A stretch of 59,158 bases of DNA from CAYLYU01 sp964501925 (GTDB lineage: Bacteria > Pseudomonadota > Zetaproteobacteria > Mariprofundales > Mariprofundaceae): contig CAZCTM010000012.1 of NCBI GenBank assembly GCA_964501925.1, positions 1-59,158 on the forward strand, in the 5' to 3' direction. Shown here piece after piece: positions 49,044-58,193 of the stretch (within the stretch, counting starts at the first letter, position 1; each line of letters begins with the position of its first letter). A model generated the notes under the pieces. It saw nothing but the letters and a program-made list of their open reading frames with translations. It had not been told where the DNA came from and made no database searches. The position numbers were made by a program, and so were the translations under genes.

Positions 49044-49559
49044 CTATTTCTTCTTTTTATCCAGCGCCTTGGTGATTTCGGCTGTCAGATCATAGACATC
49101 GGATGCATACAAAACAGCGGGTTGTTTTTGCAGGATTAAATCATAACCATGGCTGTGAGCGTACTCTTTCACCACAGCATGAAAATCCGAAAGAATCCCC
49201 TGATCAAGTCGGTTCTTTTCCCGCATCAATGACTCTTGGGCGTCCTGTTTCTTCCTTTCAAAGAGCTTGTTCAGGCTGGTCAATTCTTCCTGCTTCTCTG
49301 AAACCCTGTCGGGTGACATGATCATGGACTGGGCACGCAAATCCTCTGCGGCTTTCAGTATCTTGTCTTTCAGGACATCCAGCTCTTTCTGCTGCTTTCT
49401 TCTCATGTCCTCAAGACGATTGATTCCGGCCTGATAGACCTTTGTGCTTTCAATCGCATTCCTTACATCCACGTAACCCAATTTGATATCTGCCGCATAT
49501 GCGTTTCCCGTCGCAAAAGCAACAAACACCAACAACGCTAACAACACCCTTTTATTCAT
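49044..49559 (-). CDS. skp: Periplasmic chaperone Skp/OmpH
   Basis: 171 residues. Trimeric jellyfish-shaped chaperone that carries unfolded outer-membrane proteins through the periplasm. Signal peptide VLLALLVFVAFATGNAYA|AD, then a short beta core (IKLGYVDVRNAI) and long coiled tentacles (about 45-135), followed by HAVVKEYAHSHGYDLILQ. The low-complexity DKKKK ending is typical of the family. It lies 48 bases downstream of bamA and seven bases before lpxD, the conserved bamA-skp-lpxD order. Confidence 0.94.
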   Translation of the reverse strand: MNKRVLLALLVFVAFATGNAYAADIKLGYVDVRNAIESTKVYQAGINRLEDMRRKQQKELDVLKDKILKAAEDLRAQSMIMSPDRVSEKQEELTSLNKLFERKKQDAQESLMREKNRLDQGILSDFHAVVKEYAHSHGYDLILQKQPAVLYASDVYDLTAEITKALDKKKK

Positions 49560-49607
49560 ACGTTCTCCTTCAGATCTTTTCGTCTCAAACCAAGAAAAAT
49601 TCCAACC

Positions 49608-51905
49608 TTAAAACTGGGTTCCAATAGCAAAGTTAAAGCTTTGCAAACGGTCCTGGGCTTTCTTGCGGATTGGGAAGCCCCAAACAAGTCCAACAGGACC
49701 AACCGGTGAGAGCCACTGGATACCGAACCCATACGATGCCCGCATCTCCGAAAACTTCAGCGTCTGGCCAAAATCGGCGATGGTCCCTACGTCCATGAAT
49801 ACCAATCCCCGAATGCCCACAGTTTGCATGTATGGAAATGGAAAGAACAGATCCAAAGAGGCGCTGACCGTCTTGTTACCTCCAATGATGTCTCCCGTGA
49901 CCGGATCCAGAATGGTTACGCCATAATAGTCAAACCCGCGAAGTGTCTCCAATCCACCAAGCGAATATCTCCTGTATATGGGCACTTCCCGACCCGAATA
50001 TCCCCTAATATATTTTCCTTTAACAGACGGGCTCAAGGTGAAATCTGCGCCAACAGGGACATATAGCTCGGTGGACAGTTCCGACTCAATGAAACGGTTT
50101 GTACCCCCCATACCTGCGACACCAACCCGAAGCAACTCCCTGTGCCCGGAATGAGGTGTCAGTGGATGATCCGTTGTGTCCCAGCCAATCGTCTGGGTAA
50201 GTTCGCCGGTACTTTGCTTGCCTGTTTGGGAACGAAGAATGAGGGAAGCATTGGCGGGAATATCGAAGATGTTGGTCTGAACATACTGGTAACCAATTCC
50301 ATAAGTTACGTTTTCCGTCAGGGGAATTCCAAAGCTGACGCCGCCACCAATGTTATTCTGTTTGTATAGCACGATCTCTTCCAGCCTTGTCTGCTGCTTG
50401 AAGGCGCTGACAGAAAGGCTCAGCTCTTCACCCAGAAAATAGGGCTCGGTAACGGAAGCGTTGAAGTTCTTTGTTTTACTACCAACATCTCCGGTGATAT
50501 TTAAATGCAGGCCCCTGCCAAGAAAATTCTTTTCGTTTACCTTGGCTGTGAAAAACATTTTTTCCAGTTGCGAGAAGCCACCACCCACAGAGAATGAACC
50601 GGTCTTTTTCTCATCCACGTCCACTTTCATAAGCACCTTGTCCGGTTCACTTCCCTTGGGCAGGGAAACCCTTACATCATCAAAAAAATCAAGCTTCTTG
50701 AGTCTCTTCCGACTCAGGTTCAATTTACTTGCTGAAAAAAGTTCGCCTTCTGCAAGACGAAGTTCTCTCCGTACCACATTATCCAGGGTCTTGTGGTTGC
50801 CACTGATTTCAATCCGTTCGATGTAAACCTTTCTTCCCTTTTCGATGTCAAACGTCAGATCAACGGTTTTCTCCTCAAGATGACGATGGAACAAGGGGGT
50901 GACACTGGCAAAGGCATAACCTTCGTCCCCGACCTTCTCGTTCATGGCCTCGATACTTTTCTGCAGTTTCTCCTGGGAAAAGATCTCGCCGGGCTCAAGC
51001 GTGATGCTGTCCATCAGGATCTCCCTGCTTGGAACCATATCCCCCTGGAGATCGATCTGGCCAATACGGTATTGAATCCCTTCATGAAGGTTAAATGTCA
51101 GGTAGAACCACTGTTTGTCCGGTGACAGTGTGAACAAGGTCGACTCGATCGACACGTCGAGGAACCCGTGATTGCGATAGAACTGCTCCAGCAATTGAAC
51201 GTCTGCCCCCATACGCTTGCTTTCAACGATATCCCTGTCCGAGAACCAGGAGACCAAAGTGTTTGCCTCCTTGGATGCAAGTTCATCCCGGAGCTTCGAA
51301 TCGCTAAAGGTCTCATTGCCAACAAAACGAATGCGTTTGATCCGGGTAATGACCCCTTCATGCACATTGAAGGTAACATCCACCCGCCCGTCCTCCAGCT
51401 TTTTTGAGTCAACCTTGACGTCGATCTGATAGTACCCCTTTTTTAGGTACTCCCGGCGGATCGTGTTGATATCGGCAGCGAGTCGCGCCTGATTATAGAT
51501 ATACCCCGGTTTGAGCTTCAGTTTCGGCTTCAGGGTCTTGTCCGGAATCTCATCGTTACCAAGAATGCTGATATTTCCCACCAACGGGTTTTCCTCCACC
51601 TCATAGATCAGGACAATCCCCGACTTTGCCGGCTCCCGGTAGACTTTCACATCCGTGAAAAATCCGGTGGCATAGAGCCGTCGCACATCGTCACTTACAG
51701 ATGCGCGGTCCAGTGGTTCATCCGTACTGGTATGGATGGAGGCCATAATTGTGGCTGTTTCAATATGTTGATTTCCCCGAATCTCAATCTTTGACACCTT
51801 TTCCGCAGGCCCATTGATCTCAGTTGCCTGGACCTCGAGCGCACAAAGTACCGTTATGGCCAACATCAGAATCACGGCCATCCAGCGGGAACCTGAAAAC
51901 CCCAT
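49608..51905 (-). CDS. bamA: Outer-membrane protein assembly factor BamA
   Basis: 765 residues from the ATG at 51905 (AAGGG upstream). Central pore protein of the BAM complex that inserts beta-barrel proteins. A signal peptide (MAVILMLAITVLCALEVQA) precedes five POTRA domains (about 35-420), starting VSKIEIRGNQHIETATI. A 16-strand barrel follows and ends with the beta-signal FAIGTQF. The RGF motif occurs in LETLRGFDYYG and a VRGL in VGIRGLVFMD. It starts one base after the rseP stop, so the two are coupled. Confidence 0.96.
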   Translation of the reverse strand: MGFSGSRWMAVILMLAITVLCALEVQATEINGPAEKVSKIEIRGNQHIETATIMASIHTSTDEPLDRASVSDDVRRLYATGFFTDVKVYREPAKSGIVLIYEVEENPLVGNISILGNDEIPDKTLKPKLKLKPGYIYNQARLAADINTIRREYLKKGYYQIDVKVDSKKLEDGRVDVTFNVHEGVITRIKRIRFVGNETFSDSKLRDELASKEANTLVSWFSDRDIVESKRMGADVQLLEQFYRNHGFLDVSIESTLFTLSPDKQWFYLTFNLHEGIQYRIGQIDLQGDMVPSREILMDSITLEPGEIFSQEKLQKSIEAMNEKVGDEGYAFASVTPLFHRHLEEKTVDLTFDIEKGRKVYIERIEISGNHKTLDNVVRRELRLAEGELFSASKLNLSRKRLKKLDFFDDVRVSLPKGSEPDKVLMKVDVDEKKTGSFSVGGGFSQLEKMFFTAKVNEKNFLGRGLHLNITGDVGSKTKNFNASVTEPYFLGEELSLSVSAFKQQTRLEEIVLYKQNNIGGGVSFGIPLTENVTYGIGYQYVQTNIFDIPANASLILRSQTGKQSTGELTQTIGWDTTDHPLTPHSGHRELLRVGVAGMGGTNRFIESELSTELYVPVGADFTLSPSVKGKYIRGYSGREVPIYRRYSLGGLETLRGFDYYGVTILDPVTGDIIGGNKTVSASLDLFFPFPYMQTVGIRGLVFMDVGTIADFGQTLKFSEMRASYGFGIQWLSPVGPVGLVWGFPIRKKAQDRLQSFNFAIGTQF

Positions 51906-51906
51906 G

Positions 51907-53247
51907 TCAGCCCTTGAATAATCGCAGAAGATCATTGTAAAAAGCGAAAAGCATCAGCGTAACCAACAAGGCGATGCCGACAATTTGGGTTTTTTCCATA
52001 ACCTTGGGACTCAAGGGTCTGCCCAGAATCTTTTCCACTCCCAGATATGCCAGTTGCCCGCCATCAAGAACGGGGACGGGCAGCAGGTTTATCACTCCCA
52101 AGTTTACAGATACCAGGGCAAGAAAGGACAGGAAAGCGACCAGGCCAAGTGCGGCCGTTTTTCCTGCCAGTTGAGCGATGGCTATGGGACCACCAAGGTT
52201 TTGGGGAGAAATCGCTGCCACCAGCATTTTCCCAAACATTTCAAGGGTTAATACCGTCATATCATAGGTTCGGGTGAATCCATACATGATACCGTCAATG
52301 ACTCCCATTCTGTACAGGACAGGCTGTTGAAGGGGTTCTGCAGCCAGCTGCGCACCAATTCGTCCCTGGCTCTCCCCAGCGTCCTCGGGTGTCACGGTCA
52401 CATTGAGTGCCTTCCCATCCCGCTGAATACTTAAAACGACCTGCTTGCCAGCGTTCTTGCGTATTTCCCTTATCAGACCGCGCACGTTATCCACCGGCTT
52501 GCCTTCAACCTGAAGGATGGCATCACCCATTTTCAATCCTGCCCGATCAGCGGGCGATTCCGGAACCACGGAAGCGATCTTGACCCGTATCCCGGGACCA
52601 ATTCCAAGGGATTCCGCTGAGACATCGCTCAATAATGGCTCGGATTCTGTCTCGGGCAGCAACACTTCCACTGTCAGGTCGGCATTGTCCCGTAACAGGG
52701 TAAGGCTGACCCGGCTACCGATATTGTCCCTCAGGGATTCCTCAACTTCCCGCCAGGAATGTACGGCCCTGCCATTGATACTTTTAACCTGATCACCAAC
52801 AAGCAGGCCGGCCTGTTCCGCAACTGAAGCAGGATAAACAGAACCGATCACCGGTGGAATGACCTGTTGACCCAGCCAGGCAACAACCATGTAGGCCACA
52901 ATGGCAAAGAAAAAATTGAAAGCGGGGCCTGCAACCGCAATGGAGGCCCTTTTCCATACAGGTTGCATATCAAAGGCCCGCTTTTTATCCGCCTCAGAAA
53001 GCTGGGTTTCACTCCCCTGCTCGCCAAGCATCTTGACATATCCGCCGAGCGGGATGGCTGCAACAACAAATTCAACCTCGCCATCACGACTTTTCCAGGA
53101 AAACAAGGCCCGACCAAAGCCAATGGAAAACTTTTCAACCTTTACGCCAAGCTTTCTGGCCACGATATAATGCCCGAATTCATGCACCGTGATGAGCAAG
53201 GCAAGCGCGAAAATAAATGCACCAACGGTAAAAAAGGTGTCTATCAA
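51907..53247 (-). CDS. rseP: Site-2 intramembrane protease RseP
   Basis: About 446 residues. Inner-membrane zinc protease that cuts RseA-like anti-sigma factors and remnant signal peptides. Zinc site HEFGH lies in the first segment and NLLPVPVLDGGQL in a later one. Two PDZ domains sit between (about 110-290). TTG at 53247 is preferred: it has GGAGG five bases upstream and its first bases form TTGA with the dxr stop. ATG at 53259 is the alternative. Its stop lies one base before the bamA start. No rseA or sigma-E gene is in the window. Confidence 0.94.
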   Translation of the reverse strand: MIDTFFTVGAFIFALALLITVHEFGHYIVARKLGVKVEKFSIGFGRALFSWKSRDGEVEFVVAAIPLGGYVKMLGEQGSETQLSEADKKRAFDMQPVWKRASIAVAGPAFNFFFAIVAYMVVAWLGQQVIPPVIGSVYPASVAEQAGLLVGDQVKSINGRAVHSWREVEESLRDNIGSRVSLTLLRDNADLTVEVLLPETESEPLLSDVSAESLGIGPGIRVKIASVVPESPADRAGLKMGDAILQVEGKPVDNVRGLIREIRKNAGKQVVLSIQRDGKALNVTVTPEDAGESQGRIGAQLAAEPLQQPVLYRMGVIDGIMYGFTRTYDMTVLTLEMFGKMLVAAISPQNLGGPIAIAQLAGKTAALGLVAFLSFLALVSVNLGVINLLPVPVLDGGQLAYLGVEKILGRPLSPKVMEKTQIVGIALLVTLMLFAFYNDLLRLFKG

Positions 53248-54416
53248 ACAATCCTCCATTTGCTCGGCGGTGATTCCTCAACAATTCGTCTGGCCATTTG
53301 TCTTGCTTCGGCATCTATGGAAAAAACCGAGTCCAGATCAGCAGCTACCGTATTGTCTGTCGATGATAAAACCTCCTCGACAAGCGGCACAATGCCAGTA
53401 AACGGCAACCTGTGCTCCAGGAACGCCTTGTTGGCCACTTCATTGGCTGCATTAAAGGCAATCGCCAGCGAATCCTGTCCTTTCATGACCACTCGCACCA
53501 GTTTCATGGCAGGAAAACGTTCCAAATCTAGCGAAAAAAAATCAAGCCGTCCGTGTTTCGTTAAATCCAGCCTAGCCGTTCCCGAATCCAACCGGGGGCG
53601 TGTTTGCAGGGCATAGGCAATGGGTACACGCATATCCGGTTCCGCCATCTGTGCCATGACCGAACCATCCCGATAGCAAACCAGAGCGTGGATGATGCTT
53701 TGCGGGTGAATCACTACGGCCAGTTTCTCTGAAGGGATATCAAAAAGCCATCTCGCCTCAATCAACTCAAGCGCCTTGTTCATCATCGTCGCCGAGTCCA
53801 CGCTGATCTTCGCACCCATATCCCAGTTCGGATGAGCAACAGCCTCTTCGGGTCTGATGTCCTGCAGGCTGGATAAATCCCGTTCCCGGAACGGGCCACC
53901 GGAAGCAGTGAGTATAATCTGTTCAACTGACCCGCGGTCATGCCCTGCCAGGCACTGTGACACACCTACATGTTCCGAGTCCAAAGGCACAATCTCAGCC
54001 CCGGCCTCTTTCGCTGTATGCATCACGATACGGCCCGCCATCACCAGGGATTCCTTGTTTGCCAGGCATACTCTCTTGCCGGCCTGGACTGCTGCCAGGG
54101 TGGCTGGCAACCCGGCCGAACCTACCATGGCTGCAATAACGGTTTCGGTCTCCTCTGCCCTGACTGCAGCAATAGCCGCCTGCATACCTGCGCCAAGATG
54201 GGTTCCGGCGGGCAACCTGCCTTTCAGTTTTCCGGCAGCGGCCTCATCGGTCATGATCACCCATTCGGGGTGAAGAAGTTCGGCCAGTTCCTGCATACGG
54301 GGCACATTTGCATGCCCTACCAAGGCATAGGCGGTCAGAAGCCCGGGATGCCTTAGCATGACATCGACGGTGCTGGCACCAATCGATCCCGTTGCTCCCA
54401 GAAGGGTTAAACGCAC
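53244..54416 (-). CDS. dxr: 1-deoxy-D-xylulose 5-phosphate reductoisomerase Dxr
   Basis: 390 residues from the GTG at 54416. Second enzyme of the MEP isoprenoid pathway: converts DXP to MEP with NADPH and a divalent metal. The N-terminal GATGSIGAST (Rossmann), SLVMAGRIVM, DSEHVGVSQCL and SVDSATMMNKALELIEA segments are diagnostic. An upstream TTG at 54431 would add five residues, but GTG at 54416 overlaps the cdsA stop by one base and gives the family N-terminus. It is fused by overlap to rseP on its 3' side. Confidence 0.95.
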   Translation of the reverse strand: MRLTLLGATGSIGASTVDVMLRHPGLLTAYALVGHANVPRMQELAELLHPEWVIMTDEAAAGKLKGRLPAGTHLGAGMQAAIAAVRAEETETVIAAMVGSAGLPATLAAVQAGKRVCLANKESLVMAGRIVMHTAKEAGAEIVPLDSEHVGVSQCLAGHDRGSVEQIILTASGGPFRERDLSSLQDIRPEEAVAHPNWDMGAKISVDSATMMNKALELIEARWLFDIPSEKLAVVIHPQSIIHALVCYRDGSVMAQMAEPDMRVPIAYALQTRPRLDSGTARLDLTKHGRLDFFSLDLERFPAMKLVRVVMKGQDSLAIAFNAANEVANKAFLEHRLPFTGIVPLVEEVLSSTDNTVAADLDSVFSIDAEARQMARRIVEESPPSKWRIV

Positions 54417-55201
54417 TAGATGACCATCCAAAGCAAACCGGTGACGGGAAGGGCCACGATCATGGCGTCGATCCGGTCAAGAATGCCGCCATGGCCGGGC
54501 AGAATCGAACCGCTGTCCTTCACACCAAGACTCCTCTTGAGTGCGGATTCTGCAAGGTCTCCAATAATACCGGTCGCCACCAGAACGGTTGCAAGCAGGA
54601 TTGCCTCAAGGAAAGACATGGGTAACAGCCACATCCACAAGGTGATTGCCAGCGGGATTGCAATAACAAAGGCGGCCAGCATACCCTCAACCGTTTTTCC
54701 CGGACTTATGTGCGGACACAATTTGTGTTTTCCTATGCTCGAGCCCACGGCAAACGCGCCAATATCTGCAGCCCAGATACCGACGCAGGCAACGACAATG
54801 AAAAAGCGGCCATCCGGGTTCTCGTGAACTTCCGAGATAACCCATACACAGAGAAAAAGCCAGATAAACATCCATTGGGCTGCGGTCAGTTTCCGGAAAC
54901 GTTCAGCCAGACCGTTCTCCGGTATGCCAATGCCTGCAAGCAGCAACCACAGCAATGAAAGGAAGACCAGCGCGATTAAGGGTTGACCCGCCGGCACGAG
55001 GATGACCAGTGCGGCCAGCGCTGTCAGGGAGAAGGCTGCCTGGTTGGGTATGTGGATGAGTCGAAGCAGCTCAACCACCGCGATCATGGCGATGGCAAGC
55101 AGAACCCACTCAAACCAGGGTGAGGACATGTATAACAGCCACCATAAAGCCGAGGGGATGAGAATGAGGGCAGTAAGAATTCTCTTGTTCAGCCCACTCA
55201 T
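54416..55201 (-). CDS. cdsA: Phosphatidate cytidylyltransferase CdsA
   Basis: 261 residues with about eight membrane segments. Makes CDP-diacylglycerol from phosphatidate and CTP, the branch point of phospholipid synthesis. The C-terminal signature GHGGILDRIDAMIVALP (CDS family S-x(2)-K-R-x(4)-K-D-type motif) is present with the upstream KRSLGVKDSGSILP. It starts by a 4-base ATGA overlap with uppS and ends overlapping dxr by one base, as in many proteobacteria. Confidence 0.95.
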   Translation of the reverse strand: MSGLNKRILTALILIPSALWWLLYMSSPWFEWVLLAIAMIAVVELLRLIHIPNQAAFSLTALAALVILVPAGQPLIALVFLSLLWLLLAGIGIPENGLAERFRKLTAAQWMFIWLFLCVWVISEVHENPDGRFFIVVACVGIWAADIGAFAVGSSIGKHKLCPHISPGKTVEGMLAAFVIAIPLAITLWMWLLPMSFLEAILLATVLVATGIIGDLAESALKRSLGVKDSGSILPGHGGILDRIDAMIVALPVTGLLWMVI

Positions 55202-55950
55202 GACCTATCTTCCTGTGCCGTCATCTGATCGCTGGTTTTTCCAAATCGTCTTTCCCGACCAGCGTAATCGGTCAGAGCCGCATGAAAATCATCTTCGGTA
55301 AAATCCGGCCAGAATTTATCGCTGAAGTACAATTCAGCATATGCGGCATCCCACAGATAATAGTTTGAAATACGCTTTTCGCCACCTGTCCGGATCAGGA
55401 GGTCAATGGGTTCCAGGTCACCACACCAGAGAAACCTGCGAAAACCCTCGACATCCAAATCATTCAGGGCCTGATCCGGTGAGGGTTCATTCATGGCCCA
55501 TTTTGCTGCTTGACGGACCCCCTCAAGAATTTCCTGCTGACCGCCATAGCTCAGACAGAGAATCAGATCTATTCGATCATTGCCCTGTGTTGCCTTACAT
55601 GCCTTTTCAATGGCGTTGCGTGTACGTGACGGCAATGTGTCCAGCAAGCCAATGGTCCGCAAACGGACACCCTGTTTTTTCATTTCCGGAATCTGAGAGA
55701 CCAGAAGAGAGGTCAGCAACCCCATCAACCCCTTGATTTCGGGCTCGGGCCTTGCCCAGTTTTCGGTCGAAAAGGCAAAAAGCGAGAGTTGCCTGATGCC
55801 ATATTTTGCAGCCCATTCAACAACTCTGCGTGCAACCTTGGAACCATGGCGATGACCTTCCAGCCTTGGCAGCCCATGTCTGTTGGCCCAGCGCCCATTA
55901 CCATCCATAATGATAGCGATATGGTGCGGCCTGCGAGCAGAGTCAGGCAT
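55198..55950 (-). CDS. uppS: Isoprenyl transferase (undecaprenyl-PP synthase UppS)
   Basis: 250 residues. cis-prenyltransferase that makes undecaprenyl diphosphate, the carrier for peptidoglycan and O-antigen. IIMDGNGRWAN holds the catalytic Asp, followed by HRHGSKVARRVVEWAA and the C-terminal RTGGEKRISNYYLWDAAYAELYF block (quoted in part; key residues are the RTGGE motif and the WDAAYAEL segment). The ATG at 55950 shares one base with the frr stop; GTG at 55953 is an alternative. Overlaps cdsA by four bases. Confidence 0.95.
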   Translation of the reverse strand: MPDSARRPHHIAIIMDGNGRWANRHGLPRLEGHRHGSKVARRVVEWAAKYGIRQLSLFAFSTENWARPEPEIKGLMGLLTSLLVSQIPEMKKQGVRLRTIGLLDTLPSRTRNAIEKACKATQGNDRIDLILCLSYGGQQEILEGVRQAAKWAMNEPSPDQALNDLDVEGFRRFLWCGDLEPIDLLIRTGGEKRISNYYLWDAAYAELYFSDKFWPDFTEDDFHAALTDYAGRERRFGKTSDQMTAQEDRS

Positions 55951-56495
55951 CACACCGTTAAGATATCTTTTTCTTTGTGTTCTATGATACGGTCAATTTC
56001 ATCAATGTACTGATCCGTAAGGCGCTGGATCCTTTCCTGCAGACGTTTTCCCTCATCCTCGGACATCGCCTTATCCCGAACCTGCTTTTTCACTTTCTCA
56101 TTGGCATCACGACGAATATTACGAATGGCTACCTTATCCTGCTCAGCCAGTTTTCTCACCTGCCTTACAAGTTCAAGTCTTCTTTCCTCTGTCAGTTCCG
56201 GGAGGGTAAGTCGAATGACCTCACCATCATTGCTTGGCGTAATGCCCAAATCGGAAGACAGAATGGCTTTCTCGATCACCGGGATCATGCTTTTTTCCCA
56301 CGGAGATATCACTATGGTTCTGGCCTCAGGCACGGAAACGTTTGCAACCTGGTTTAACGGCATGTCAGACCCGTAATAAGGGACCAGAACATGATCCAGA
56401 AGTGCGGTGCTTGCCCTCCCTGTTCGAATCCCGGCCAGTTCTTCCTTTAGGGAAACCAGGCTTTTCTTCATCCGGCGTTCAACATCATCCAGCAT
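55950..56495 (-). CDS. frr: Ribosome recycling factor Frr
   Basis: 181 residues from the ATG at 56495 (AGGAGG upstream). Works with EF-G to split post-termination ribosomes. Family markers: GRASTALLDHVLVPYYG, PWEKSMIPVIEKAI and the C-terminal coiled helix EDEGKRLQERIQRLTDQYIDEID. It overlaps the pyrH end by 11 bases and the uppS start by one base. A start at 56627 inside pyrH is rejected. Confidence 0.96.
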   Translation of the reverse strand: MLDDVERRMKKSLVSLKEELAGIRTGRASTALLDHVLVPYYGSDMPLNQVANVSVPEARTIVISPWEKSMIPVIEKAILSSDLGITPSNDGEVIRLTLPELTEERRLELVRQVRKLAEQDKVAIRNIRRDANEKVKKQVRDKAMSEDEGKRLQERIQRLTDQYIDEIDRIIEHKEKDILTV

Positions 56496-57249
56496 TTGTG
56501 CTCTCCTCCTGAACAAGCGTTCCAATGGGTTCGCCGCCAACAACCCGTAAAAGATTCCCCGGCACGGTAACGTTAAACACAATAATGGGCATGTTGTTAT
56601 CACGACACAATGAAAGCGCCGTGGCATCCATGACTGCCAGCTTCTGATTCAACGCCTCACTGAAACTGATGGACTCATAACGAACCGCATCCGAATCAAG
56701 CTTGGGATCAGCTGAGTACACGCCATCCACTTTCGTGCCCTTGAGTACAACATCGGCGTTGATCTCCATGGCGCGCAGACTGGCTGCCGTATCCGTGGTG
56801 AAGTAAGGGCTACCCGTGCCGGCAGCAAAAATAACGATTCGGCCTTTCTCGAGATGACGGACGGCCCTGCGCCGGATGTAAGGTTCAGCCACCTCCTTGA
56901 TTGATAAGGCGGAAATAACCCTTACCACCTCTCCTTGCCGTTCAATGGCATCCTGCAGGGCGATAGCATTCATGATGGTGGCAAGCATTCCCATATAGTC
57001 TGCACTGGCCCGATCCATGCCTACCGTGGTGCCTTTGACACCACGAAAAATATTGCCGCCACCTATGACAATGGCCAGTTCCAGACCACACCTGAAGACC
57101 TCGACAAGTTCGGTGGACAGGGAATTGACCGTATCGACGTCAATGCCATAGCCATCCTTTCCCATCAGGACCTCACCCGAGAGTTTGAGCAGGACCCGCT
57201 TGTGTTGAAACGAGCCTCGCCTGGTACCCGATGGTCCGGAGTCAGCCAT
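56485..57249 (-). CDS. pyrH: UMP kinase PyrH
   Basis: 254 residues from the ATG at 57249. Phosphorylates UMP to UDP and is allosterically controlled by GTP and UTP. The blocks KRVLLKLSGEVLMG, AIVIGGGNIFRG and VMDATALSLCRDN are typical. The extra N-terminal MADSGPSGTRRGSFQH stretch makes it about 13 residues longer than E. coli PyrH (241) and may be an unstructured lead. It overlaps tsf by eight bases and frr by 11 bases. Confidence 0.95.
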   Translation of the reverse strand: MADSGPSGTRRGSFQHKRVLLKLSGEVLMGKDGYGIDVDTVNSLSTELVEVFRCGLELAIVIGGGNIFRGVKGTTVGMDRASADYMGMLATIMNAIALQDAIERQGEVVRVISALSIKEVAEPYIRRRAVRHLEKGRIVIFAAGTGSPYFTTDTAASLRAMEINADVVLKGTKVDGVYSADPKLDSDAVRYESISFSEALNQKLAVMDATALSLCRDNNMPIIVFNVTVPGNLLRVVGGEPIGTLVQEESTNAG

Positions 57250-58138
57250 GAATCTGGGCTGACACCTCGGCAGCAAAATCGGACTTCCGCTTTTCGATAC
57301 CCTCACCCAGTTGATAACGGCACATCACGGATATTGTGGCGTCTGGATCCGTGGCGGAAAGCAGTTGGGAGACCGATTGATCCGGATCCTTAACGAAGGG
57401 TTGCTCCAGCAGGCAGTTTTCAATGTAGTATTTGTTCAGCTGACCCGTGACGATTCGTTCTATGATCTTTTCGGGTTTCCCGCTGGCCAAGGCTCTTTCC
57501 CGCAAGACACTCTTTTCGCGTTCAAGATCCTGTGCCGGGACATCCTCCCTGGATATATATTGTGGATTGGATGCGGCAACATGCATGGCTATATCCCTGC
57601 CAACGGAAGCCATCTGTTCGGGTTTACGAGTATCAATCCCGACAACCACTGCAATTTTTCCACCCGCATGAACGTACGCGGCCACAATCCCGTCAGTAAC
57701 CCCCACCTTCTCAAATCGCCGAATGGAGATGTTCTCTCCGATCCTGGCAACCATTTCGGTGAGGGTTTCAGAGACCGTTCTCTTCCCATCATAGGGCTGC
57801 TTCATCAATGCTTCCACATCACTGACATCTGAAGTCAGGATTATCTCAAGGAGGTGATTGACAAAATCCTGAAACTCCTTGTTTTTGGCTACAAAATCCG
57901 TCTCAGAGTTCACCTCGAGAATGGCACCGCCATGGCCGGTTGAGGAGGCTACCACCAGCCCCTCGGCCGCGATCCTGCCGGCTTTCTTCGCCACGGCAGA
58001 AAGGCCCTTTTTCCTGAGGTAATCAATGGCGGCATTGATATCGCCATTGGTTTCCACAAGAGCTTTCTTGCAATCCATCATGCCGGCACCGGTACGTTCT
58101 CGAAGTGACTTGATATCTCCGGCTGTGATTTGGCCCAT
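57242..58138 (-). CDS. tsf: Elongation factor Ts
   Basis: 298 residues from the ATG at 58138, with GGAGG upstream. Guanine nucleotide exchange factor for EF-Tu. The N-terminal UBA-like block (ITAGDIKSLRERTGAGMMDCKKAL) is partly quoted; the key TDF motif (SETDFVAKNKEF) and C-terminal dimerisation region (EQPFVKDPDQSV) follow. It lies 55 bases after rpsB. An earlier start at 58189 would run into rpsB and is less likely. Confidence 0.97.
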   Translation of the reverse strand: MGQITAGDIKSLRERTGAGMMDCKKALVETNGDINAAIDYLRKKGLSAVAKKAGRIAAEGLVVASSTGHGGAILEVNSETDFVAKNKEFQDFVNHLLEIILTSDVSDVEALMKQPYDGKRTVSETLTEMVARIGENISIRRFEKVGVTDGIVAAYVHAGGKIAVVVGIDTRKPEQMASVGRDIAMHVAASNPQYISREDVPAQDLEREKSVLRERALASGKPEKIIERIVTGQLNKYYIENCLLEQPFVKDPDQSVSQLLSATDPDATISVMCRYQLGEGIEKRKSDFAAEVSAQIHG

Positions 58139-58193
58139 ATTTTCCTCCGATGTTTGTTCGATGTCGTTACCCGGTTCTGGGAGAACCAAGAGA

